Part shown: positions 1 to 6,013 of the stretch, in pieces
Numbering within the stretch: the stretch's first letter is position 1
Layout of the letters: each line of letters opens with the position of its first letter
NCBI GenBank assembly: GCA_937915785.1
Contig: CALGGY010000097.1
Span: 1 to 20,597, forward strand
Direction: 5' to 3'
DNA from: an uncultured Bacteroidales bacterium
Lineage (GTDB): Bacteria; Bacteroidota; Bacteroidia; Bacteroidales; P3
Length of the DNA: 20,597 nt
Program-made: the position numbers and the translations under genes
The notes under the pieces: model-generated
Told to the model about the DNA's origin: nothing
Database searches by the model: none
Seen by the model: only the letters and a program-made list of their open reading frames with translations

Positions 1-91
1 GGGGGGGGGGTAAAAGCCTAATAATCAGTACATTACACATTTTTAACAAATGTGCAAACCAACTATCGTATTGATTATCAGCTTTTTTCAT
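1..91 (-). CDS. Possible N-terminal fragment of an unidentified leftward gene
   Basis: An ATG at 91-89 opens a frame that stays open to the left edge, about 30 codons, beginning MKKADNQYDSWFAHLLK. It sits about 27 nt downstream of a good leftward promoter, which is the main reason to believe it. I do not recognise the product. The last readable codons fall in a run of ten C (G on the plus strand) at the very edge. That run could be a genuine homopolymer inside the gene or a sequencing or assembly artefact at a contig end, so the last few residues (prolines) are unreliable. A small hairpin (36-42 with 48-54) lies inside the frame. Confidence 0.35.
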   Translation of the reverse strand, partial: MKKADNQYDSWFAHLLKMCNVLIIRLLPPP

Positions 92-117
92 AAAAACACT
101 GTCAGTTTTTGAGATTG

Positions 118-150
118 CAAAATTACAACTTTTTTCCCAATTAGACAACA
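118..150 (-). promoter_or_regulatory. Leftward Bacteroidota-type promoter
   Basis: On the minus strand TAATTTTG (125-118) matches the TAnnTTTG -7 box exactly. TGTTG (150-146) lies 20 nt upstream as a -33-like element. It points at the partial leftward frame starting at 91. Confidence 0.5.
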
Positions 151-266
151 TTTTTTTTCAACAAGTGTCTCCGGTTATCCGAAACATCGTTTTATTAAAG
201 AGATTAGCCAAAGCAAAAAAAAAGATGAGACTATTATAGTGACGCAACAATAATATTCGAAAAAAC

Positions 267-299
267 TTTTGTCTGTCCGTTTTTTTTTACGTACATTTG
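267..299 (+). promoter_or_regulatory. Promoter of ftcD
   Basis: TTTTG at 267-271 and TACATTTG at 292-299 are separated by 20 nt and match the Bacteroidota -33/-7 consensus. Transcription would start near 305, leaving a leader of about 60 nt before ftcD. The stretch between this and the leftward promoter (about 151-266) is AT-rich and shows no gene. Confidence 0.7.
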
Positions 300-365
300 C
301 AAAGTCCAATTTTTGGGCAATTAGTCATAAGTATCAAACATTCAAAGAAATAAACAACACATCCG

Positions 366-2063
366 ATGAAACAGATTATAGAATGTGTCCCCAATATCAG
401 TGAGGGACGCGACCAAAACATCATAAACCAAGTAACCGCCGAGATTGAAAAGGTGGAAGGCGTGAAACTGCTCGACGTGGATCCCGGCGCCACCACCAAC
501 CGCACGGTGATAACCTTTGTTGGCGAGCCCGAACCCGTATGCGAAGCCGCTTTCCGCGTGGTGAAAAAAGCCGCCGAACTTATCGACATGCGCGTCCACC
601 ACGGCGACCACCCGCGCCAAGGCGCCACCGACGTGTGCCCCCTTATCCCCGTGAGCAACATCACTATGGACGAAGTTGTGAAACACGCCCACAAACTGGC
701 CGAACGCATAGGCACCGAGCTCGACATACCCATCTACTGCTACGAGGAGGCCGCACAGGTGCCCGAACGCCGCAACCTGGCCTACTGCCGCACCGGCGAG
801 TACGAGTCGCTCTCGTCGCGACTCGGCACCGAACAGTGGAAACCTGACTTCGGACCCAACGCTTGGAACGACCACGTGGCCCAGACCGGTGCCACTCAGG
901 TGGGCGCCCGCGATTTCCTCGTGGCCATCAACTACAACCTCAACACCACCTCTACACGCCGCGCCAACGCCATTGCTTTCGACGTGCGCGAAAAAGGCCG
1001 TCCACAACGCGAAGGCGGCAAAGTTACAGGCAAACCCATGAAAGACGCCGACGGCAACACCATCATGATCCCCGGCACACTGAAATGCACCAAGGCAATA
1101 GGCTGGTTTATAGAGGAATACGGCATAGCTCAGGTGTCGATGAACATCACCAACATTGCCGTAACTCCGGTGCACGTGGCTTTTGAAGAGGTTTGCGCCA
1201 AAGCCGCAGCAAGGGGAGTGCGCGTAAGCGGCTGCGAAATAGTGGGACTGATACCCAAAAAAGTGCTCATCGACGCCGGCAACTACTACCTTGCCCGCCA
1301 GCAGCGCTCGCTCGGCGTAAGCGAAGAGGAGAAAATAAAAATTGCCATAAAATCCATGGGACTGGACGACCTGAAGCCCTTCGACCCCAAGGAAAAGGTG
1401 ATAGAATACCTACTCGAAGACCACACCGCCAAACGTCTTGTGGACATGACCTGCACCGCCTTTGCCAACGAAACGGCGAGCGAGAGCCCCGCTCCCGGTG
1501 GCGGCTCCATTTCGGCATACATGGGCGCCCTGGCCGCATCGCTGGCAACCATGGTAGCCAACCTGTCGTCGCACAAAGCCGGCTGGGACGACCGCTGGGA
1601 GGAGTTCTCAAACTGGGCAGTGAAAGGTCAGGCCATTAAGGACGACCTGCTGCACCTTGTGGACGAGGACACCAACGCTTTCAACCGCATTATGGACGCT
1701 TTCGGACTGCCAAAAAAGACCGACGACGAGAAGAAAGCCCGCACCGCCGCCATTCAGGAGGCTACAAAATACGCCACCGAGGTGCCTTTCCGCACCATGC
1801 AGAAAGCTTTCGAGGCTTTCGAGGTGATACGCGCCATGGTGGAGATTGGCAACCCCAACTCCGTTACCGACGCCGGCGTGGGTGCACTCTGCGCCCGCTC
1901 GGCTGTGATTGGCGCCGGACTCAACGTAAAGATAAACGCCGCCAGCCTTAAGGACGAAGCTTTCAAAGCGCATATCCTGGCCGAAGCGGAAAAAATAGAA
2001 CATGCCGCCATCGCCGAAGAGCAGGAACTGCTGGCCGCTGTTAACAAGAAAATAAACGGATAA
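366..2063 (+). CDS. ftcD: Bifunctional glutamate formimidoyltransferase / formimidoyltetrahydrofolate cyclodeaminase
   Basis: This cytosolic enzyme of histidine degradation and folate one-carbon metabolism moves the formimino group of N-formimino-glutamate to tetrahydrofolate (N-terminal half). It then releases ammonia to give 5,10-methenyl-THF (C-terminal half). The 565-residue length fits a full fusion. The start MKQIIECVPNISEGRD is the typical transferase N-terminus. HHGDHPRQGATDVCPLIPV surrounds His82, the position of the catalytic histidine in the mammalian enzyme. The transferase region runs to about residue 330. The cyclodeaminase begins near residue 355 and carries the glycine-rich PAPGGGS motif near 374-381. 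Reading is uninterrupted, and a consensus promoter lies 67-99 bases upstream. No hut genes (hutH, hutU, hutI) are beside it; the next gene is a YbjQ-family protein 85 bases on. Identification is firm; a role in histidine use is inferred from the family. Confidence 0.96.
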   Translation: MKQIIECVPNISEGRDQNIINQVTAEIEKVEGVKLLDVDPGATTNRTVITFVGEPEPVCEAAFRVVKKAAELIDMRVHHGDHPRQGATDVCPLIPVSNITMDEVVKHAHKLAERIGTELDIPIYCYEEAAQVPERRNLAYCRTGEYESLSSRLGTEQWKPDFGPNAWNDHVAQTGATQVGARDFLVAINYNLNTTSTRRANAIAFDVREKGRPQREGGKVTGKPMKDADGNTIMIPGTLKCTKAIGWFIEEYGIAQVSMNITNIAVTPVHVAFEEVCAKAAARGVRVSGCEIVGLIPKKVLIDAGNYYLARQQRSLGVSEEEKIKIAIKSMGLDDLKPFDPKEKVIEYLLEDHTAKRLVDMTCTAFANETASESPAPGGGSISAYMGALAASLATMVANLSSHKAGWDDRWEEFSNWAVKGQAIKDDLLHLVDEDTNAFNRIMDAFGLPKKTDDEKKARTAAIQEATKYATEVPFRTMQKAFEAFEVIRAMVEIGNPNSVTDAGVGALCARSAVIGAGLNVKINAASLKDEAFKAHILAEAEKIEHAAIAEEQELLAAVNKKING

Positions 2064-2068
2064 GTTTT

Positions 2069-2096
2069 CAATGGACAATGGACAATGGACAATGGA
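2069..2096 (+). repeat. Heptanucleotide tandem repeat (CAATGGA)x4
   Basis: Four perfect head-to-tail copies of CAATGGA begin 5 bases after the ftcD stop codon. A second heptamer array of different sequence follows 7 bases later. Confidence 0.95.
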
Positions 2097-2103
2097 ACAA
2101 TCC

Positions 2104-2138
2104 TTAACTCTTAACTCTCAACTCTTAACTCTTAATTA
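2104..2138 (+). repeat. Heptanucleotide tandem repeat (TTAACTC), four copies plus a degenerate fifth
   Basis: Units at 2104, 2111, 2118 (TCAACTC variant) and 2125 are followed by a degraded fifth, TTAATTA, at 2132. The array ends 10 bases before the ATG of the YbjQ-family gene, so it would lie in that gene's leader. Slippage by whole units would change the spacing between ftcD and this gene without affecting either protein. Confidence 0.93.
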
Positions 2139-2148
2139 AAAAAAGGCC

Positions 2149-2460
2149 ATGATAATAGTAACCACCGAAACACTGCGGAACCGCTCTTACGAGGAGCTGG
2201 CCATAGTAAGCGGCAGCACCATACAGAGCAAGAACTTTATGAGCGATCTCGGCCAAGGGCTGAAAAGCATCGTTGGCGGCGAGCTGAAATCGTACACCGG
2301 CATGATGGAAAAAGCCCGCGCCCAGGCCACCGACCGCATGGTAGCCCAAGCCCAACAGCTTGGCGCCGACGCCATCATAGGCGTGCGCTACGCCACCTCG
2401 GCCATCATGGCCCAGGCCGCCGAAGTGCTGGTTTACGGCACCGCCGTGAAATTCATATAA
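2149..2460 (+). CDS. YbjQ / UPF0145 family protein
   Basis: This is a 103-residue protein of the YbjQ family (UPF0145, often called a heavy-metal-binding domain). The family is small, cytosolic and oligomeric, and its function has not been settled. Recognisable features are the N-terminal strand MIIVTTETL, the IVSGSTIQSKNFMSDLGQGL segment, the ELKSYTGMMEKARAQATDRM helix, and the C-terminal ADAIIGVRY block with the closing GTAVKFI strand. The length is normal and complete. The start has an A-rich stretch rather than a Shine-Dalgarno sequence. It probably shares the ftcD transcript, since no promoter is visible in the repeat-filled 85-base gap and a strong terminator follows it. No functional link with ftcD is evident. 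Confidence 0.9.
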   Translation: MIIVTTETLRNRSYEELAIVSGSTIQSKNFMSDLGQGLKSIVGGELKSYTGMMEKARAQATDRMVAQAQQLGADAIIGVRYATSAIMAQAAEVLVYGTAVKFI

Positions 2461-2488
2461 AACATCTTTTTTCAGCACAAACCAAAAA

Positions 2489-2526
2489 ACTGCGGGGAGC
2501 CAACAACCAACCCGCAGTTTTTTTTT
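2489..2526 (+). terminator. Intrinsic terminator after the ftcD / ybjQ-like unit
   Basis: ACTGCGGG (2489-2496) pairs with CCCGCAGT (2511-2518), with a 14-nt loop and a run of nine T. Confidence 0.9.
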
Positions 2527-2596
2527 ACTCATACTTCCGGCAACATGCTCCTCCCCTTCCATACCCATAGAACCTTGCCGCCGAACTCTCGAACAC

Positions 2597-2628
2597 AAAA
2601 AAAACGCCCCAAAAGAGGCGTTTTTTTT
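2597..2628 (-). terminator. Terminator of the fimbrillin-like lipoprotein gene (bidirectional form)
   Basis: ACGCC (2604-2608) pairs with GGCGT (2617-2621). A tracts of eight A on one side and eight T on the other make it usable in both directions. It lies about 20 bases beyond the stop codon of the minus-strand lipoprotein gene and is the obvious terminator for it. The stretch 2527-2596 shows nothing else. Confidence 0.8.
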
Positions 2629-2648
2629 ATCATTATACTCGGTATAAA

Positions 2649-4676
2649 TTATTCATCGGTGGTGTTGCGGACCAAACGTACGGCGTTGCCATCGAATTTG
2701 TTCTCGGTGTAGTAGCCGGAGAGGTGGGTCTGGCCGTCGTCCAAACCATAAACTTTGAACGAGTAGGCATGCTGGTTGGGGGTTACTTCATAACCATCTG
2801 CAGCTTGGTTAGTTGAATTTGTTGATGAAGTCCAATAGAATCCAATCTCATTGCGGTGATGTATGGTTTGTGTTCTGGCACCGCATGCGGGCAGGAATAC
2901 CACGCCATAACTTTCTAAACGCTTAAATTGGGCAAGGGTGTAGGTGTTGTCTCTGAAATGTGTCTGCGGACCTGTGAGCAAACGCAAACCGTCGGGGGGC
3001 ATAAGGAACCAGTGCATCTTGTCGGGTATGAAGAACACGCCGTTGGCATAGTCGCCGTTGCCGGTGGTGTCGATACGTCCGAGACCGCATTTGTGTGTGC
3101 CGTCCATTTCAAGGCGCTTGCTGCCTGCAAATACATAGTTGTATTCGGTGGCGGAAAGGGTTCGCCATGTGGCGCCTAATGCAGTGCCTGCACGTTTTGT
3201 CGCGTCGCTTATAGTGTTATTAAGTTCTGCATTGTGCACAAAACCCCAGTCAGCAAACAAGTTGTCGCAAGCTTCAACTTGATAGTTGGGAATAGCTCCA
3301 TTGAAATTTGTCCAATCCCAAGCATTGCCCAAGTACGAATGATCATCGCTTGGAGTGCTGTAGTTGAAGCTGTAAACGGCGTAATTAGTAGCCACAGGGC
3401 CATAGCCATAGCCATATTGTGCGCCGCCCCAAGCAGTTCCGATATTAGTATTAGTTTGCCATACAACGCAATAGGGAGCGTAGTTCAGTGCGCCGGAACG
3501 GTTGTCGCCCGAAGTGCCCCAGCAGAAAAGGTCGGTCCAAAGGTCAAGGTTTCGTATCTCTGCGTATTTCTGGTTAAGTCTTGCATAGTCTATGCTGGGT
3601 TCGTCGATGGTGTTGAAAATCAGACGTTGTCTGTCGGCATCGGGTATCAGGCTGTACTGTTCGGGGGCAAAACGCCACAGGTTTTGTTTGAAGTTGTGCT
3701 GTAGGTTGCCGCCAGCAAAATAAACTCTCTGGTTGTCGGAAACGGAGATAGCGCCGCCCCAGTCCTCGAAGGCTTGGTTTATAGTGGCAGTAACTACTTG
3801 GCTGCGGGCAATGGTGGTGCTGGCGGCCTCTTTCTGTATGCATTTGCTGCCATCGCCGTTCCATATCTGCATAACAAAGCCTTCGTTCACCACGGGGGGC
3901 ATCATTATGTAGTAGGTCTTGCTTGTGGTGATGTCCACCGGCGTGGGGAAAACCATCTCCACTATGTTGCCAGCCGAGGGGTTCTGGGCGGTGAGCACGG
4001 GCTCGCCGTTGGCGTTGAAAGTTACGTTGTAGTCGCCGCTAAGTCCGCTGGCGCTGGCAAAACGCATACGGCTCATCTGCGCGTCGGCTCCTGTGGCGCC
4101 GCTGGGGGCGGTAACGATAACCTTAAGCACGGTGCAGAGGTTTTTGTAGTGCAGCCAGATGTCGCCGTTGTATCCGTTGCTAACGGCGGTGTAGGCGGCC
4201 ATGTGGGTGCCGGCTATCTGCATCGCAGGGGCACCGCTGGGGTCGAAACCGGTGGTGGCGGCAAAGGTTACTGTCATGGCACTGTTGTCGGCAGGTATGC
4301 TGCCTTTCAGTATTGTGGCAGGAAATACCGAACGGTACACGTCTTTGCCCGATTCGAGGTAGGTGTTGGGCGAGAGGTTGCCGCTAAAGGTAGCGTGGGT
4401 GTGGTCGTCGGCATCAATGCTGTCCATGGTAAGGACACCGTTGTTCACGTTTATCTGATCGCTCGATTCCCATACCACTTTGTAGGTGTTGAGGTCGAGG
4501 GCGGCTTTGTCGGCGGGGGTGCCGGCAAGCTGGGCCGAAAAGGTTACATGTTTGGCCGGACCGTACTCCACGGTTGCCTTGGAGCCGTCAAGCTCATCTT
4601 TTGCACACGAGAACAGCATGGCCGATGCCACGACAGCTGTCAGTAATGCTCTGGTTTGCAGTTTGTTCATTTTCAT
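2649..4676 (-). CDS. Fimbrillin-like surface lipoprotein with FISUMP-like C-terminal domain
   Basis: Starting at the ATG at 4676, the protein has 675 residues. A TTG seven codons upstream is possible but would precede a poor signal peptide. Residues 1-24 are a lipoprotein signal with lipobox LFSC (Cys24), followed by AKDELDG. The N-terminal half (about 40-305) resembles Bacteroidetes fimbrillin-like proteins: HVTFSAQL, then VVWESSDQINVNNG near 68-80, the usual W-x-S-x-D-x-I pattern, then beta-rich sequence. The C-terminal half (about 310-675) has features of the FISUMP-like fold: VYFAGGNLQ, LWRFAPEQY, LFCWGTSG, ATWRTLSATEY, VVFLPACGAR, FYWTSS and a terminal AVRLVRN. It is predicted to be exported and anchored in the outer membrane, perhaps displayed. 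The role is unknown; adhesion or fimbria-tip function would be a guess from the family. A terminator follows. Its own promoter is not clear: AAACTTTG at 4745-4738 on the minus strand misses the -7 consensus by one base. Confidence 0.85.
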   Translation of the reverse strand: MKMNKLQTRALLTAVVASAMLFSCAKDELDGSKATVEYGPAKHVTFSAQLAGTPADKAALDLNTYKVVWESSDQINVNNGVLTMDSIDADDHTHATFSGNLSPNTYLESGKDVYRSVFPATILKGSIPADNSAMTVTFAATTGFDPSGAPAMQIAGTHMAAYTAVSNGYNGDIWLHYKNLCTVLKVIVTAPSGATGADAQMSRMRFASASGLSGDYNVTFNANGEPVLTAQNPSAGNIVEMVFPTPVDITTSKTYYIMMPPVVNEGFVMQIWNGDGSKCIQKEAASTTIARSQVVTATINQAFEDWGGAISVSDNQRVYFAGGNLQHNFKQNLWRFAPEQYSLIPDADRQRLIFNTIDEPSIDYARLNQKYAEIRNLDLWTDLFCWGTSGDNRSGALNYAPYCVVWQTNTNIGTAWGGAQYGYGYGPVATNYAVYSFNYSTPSDDHSYLGNAWDWTNFNGAIPNYQVEACDNLFADWGFVHNAELNNTISDATKRAGTALGATWRTLSATEYNYVFAGSKRLEMDGTHKCGLGRIDTTGNGDYANGVFFIPDKMHWFLMPPDGLRLLTGPQTHFRDNTYTLAQFKRLESYGVVFLPACGARTQTIHHRNEIGFYWTSSTNSTNQAADGYEVTPNQHAYSFKVYGLDDGQTHLSGYYTENKFDGNAVRLVRNTTDE

Positions 4677-4769
4677 TAATCTGTTTTTTTTATACAATAC
4701 ATTTATTTTCTTTATGAATTATCACAACCGACACTTTTTGCAAAGTTTCCGCAAAAAATCCTGATGGAT

Positions 4770-4932
4770 AAAAAAACGACTAACGAAAAAGGGAGGAAAT
4801 GTTACGCAACCTGCTGATATAACAGCATAAACCCCACGAAACGGATTTTTGCAGTATCGCCCAAATCCGTTCCACGGGGTATATTCAACTGTCTATCAAT
4901 ACGTAACATTATTTTCTCTGTTTCATTAATCG
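4770..4932 (-). ncRNA. Structured stand-alone RNA, 6S RNA-like
   Basis: On the minus strand a rod-shaped RNA of about 163 nt can be folded by eye. Closing stem: CGATTAATGAAA (4932-4921) with TTTCGTTAGTCG (4788-4777), 12 pairs including two G-U. Second stem: AATGTTACG (4910-4902) with CGTAACATT (4806-4798), 9 perfect pairs. Then a large bubble whose 5' strand is 4901-4881 and whose 3' strand is 4830-4807, the latter holding a hairpin TGCTG/CAGCA. Last, an apical stem 4880-4863 with 4848-4831 (15 of 18 paired) and a 14-nt loop. Seven U follow the closing stem (4776-4770), and a perfect -7 box lies 5 bases upstream of the 5' end. A rod with a central bubble and a small 3'-strand hairpin is the 6S RNA architecture, an RNA that binds RNA polymerase holoenzyme. 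The 6S name is inference; the structure and its own transcription signals are seen. It could instead be part of a long leader of the lipoprotein gene. Confidence 0.65.
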
Positions 4933-4936
4933 CTTG

Positions 4937-4967
4937 CAAAGTTACAGAAAAAAAAATACTGCAACAA
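4937..4967 (-). promoter_or_regulatory. Promoter of the structured RNA
   Basis: On the minus strand TAACTTTG (4944-4937) is an exact TAnnTTTG box, with TTG at 4967-4965 placed 20 nt upstream. Initiation would fall at about 4932, precisely where the closing stem of the RNA begins. Confidence 0.7.
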
Positions 4968-5106
4968 CTTTTTTTTCATAAAAAAACATTCCGAAAAAAA
5001 ACACATTCTTAAGTACCTGAAAAACACCACTTAACTTGCAGTTTTTTTTTCAACAATCACCTGATTTATATACTCACAGTCCTGATTTACACTCCATGAA
5101 AAACTT

Positions 5107-5141
5107 TTGTCGCACAAATTGCTTTTTTTTTCGTATTTTTG
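5107..5141 (+). promoter_or_regulatory. Promoter of the glycosyltransferase operon
   Basis: TATTTTTG at 5134-5141 matches TAnnTTTG exactly. A TTG at 5107-5109 lies 24 nt upstream, a longer spacing than usual. Transcription from here would start near 5147, which rules out in-frame start codons at 5036 and 5096 for the next gene. Confidence 0.55.
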
Positions 5142-5251
5142 CATTTTGTTTGTTGAAGTGTGTGCAAACGTTTCCGTGCTCTGCAAGGAGGTTGGGCAAC
5201 AAGCCATCACACATCAGCAACACTCAAACATTCAATAACATATACCGAGAA

Positions 5252-6007
5252 GTGAACGAACAACGTACAGTCATAGTTGTACCCTGCTACAACGAATCCA
5301 AGCGTCTCAACGGCGACGCTTTTGCGCGGTTTGTTGAAAAAAACGAGGGCGTTACCTTCCTGTTTGTCAACGACGGCAGTGCCGACAACACCCTTGAGGT
5401 GCTCCGTGCCCTGTCGCAGCGCAATGCCCGCCTGCAGGTGCTCGACATCGAGCAAAACGGCGGCAAAGCCGAAGCTGTACGACAAGGCATGCTGCACGCT
5501 GCCGGCAATACAAACTGCCAATACATTGGTTTTTGGGACGCCGACCTTGCCACACCCCTTTCGGAGATACCGCGTTTTATAGGCATTGCCGCAAACCACG
5601 GCTACAACGCTGTTACCGGACTGCGTCTGCTGCGCCTCGGTGCCAGAGTGCGACGCAAAAAACTGCGTCACTACCTCGGCCGCTGCTTTGCCACAGCCGC
5701 CTCCGTAATGCTCGGCCTGCCGGTGTACGACACCCAATGCGGCGCCAAGCTCTACAGCAAGGATGTGGTGCCGGCGCTCTTCGGCGAACGCTTCATCACC
5801 CGTTGGCTGTTCGACGTGGAAATCCTTGCACGCTACATTGTGGCCTACGGCCGAAACGCCGCCACCAACAACATCTACGAACACCCCGTTTTTGCTTGGG
5901 AGGACGTGGCCGGCTCGCGACTCAAGTTCCACGACTTTTTCAAAGCCCCGATGGAGATGCTGAAAATAAAACGTAAATATCTAAAAAAGAAGAACATAAA
6001 GGAATAA
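5252..6007 (+). CDS. GT2 glycosyltransferase, DPM1/ALG5-like (polyprenyl-phosphate sugar synthase)
   Basis: From the GTG at 5252 the protein has 251 residues. The frame is open further upstream, but that sequence is low-complexity, is not family-like, and lies largely before the predicted transcript start. The GT-A fold motifs are clear: VIVVPCYNESKRL at the N-terminus, FVNDGSADNT, NGGKAEAVRQGM, the metal/nucleotide-binding WDADLATP, then DTQCGAKLY and RWLFDVEILARY, which are characteristic of dolichyl-phosphate mannose/glucose synthase relatives. The family transfers a sugar from a nucleotide sugar to a polyprenyl phosphate on the cytoplasmic face. There is no membrane segment at the C-terminus, which ends in a basic KIKRKYLKKKNIKE tail that may sit on the membrane. 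It is followed after 6 bases by a GT-C-like membrane protein that could use the product as donor. The sugar is unknown. Confidence 0.85.
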   Translation: MNEQRTVIVVPCYNESKRLNGDAFARFVEKNEGVTFLFVNDGSADNTLEVLRALSQRNARLQVLDIEQNGGKAEAVRQGMLHAAGNTNCQYIGFWDADLATPLSEIPRFIGIAANHGYNAVTGLRLLRLGARVRRKKLRHYLGRCFATAASVMLGLPVYDTQCGAKLYSKDVVPALFGERFITRWLFDVEILARYIVAYGRNAATNNIYEHPVFAWEDVAGSRLKFHDFFKAPMEMLKIKRKYLKKKNIKE

Positions 6008-6013
6008 CCCATC

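Noticed and set aside
36..54. Hairpin CACATTT/AAATGTG near the left edge as a terminator
   Set aside because: No T tract on either strand and it lies inside the possible leftward reading frame.
3774..4646. Plus-strand open frame of 290 codons opposite the lipoprotein gene
   Set aside because: Gly/Val/His-rich low-information translation, no promoter or start context. The minus-strand gene has a lipobox and recognisable domains.
4752..4776. Small hairpin ATCC/GGAT with T run just beyond the structured RNA, as a separate terminator
   Set aside because: The stem is only 4 bp. The U tract directly after the 12-bp closing stem of the RNA is the better end.
5036..5251. Upstream extension of the GT2 gene to TTG 5036 or ATG 5096
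   Set aside because: It would precede the predicted transcript start near 5147 and adds sequence unlike the family N-terminus. GTG 5252 directly precedes the first conserved strand.
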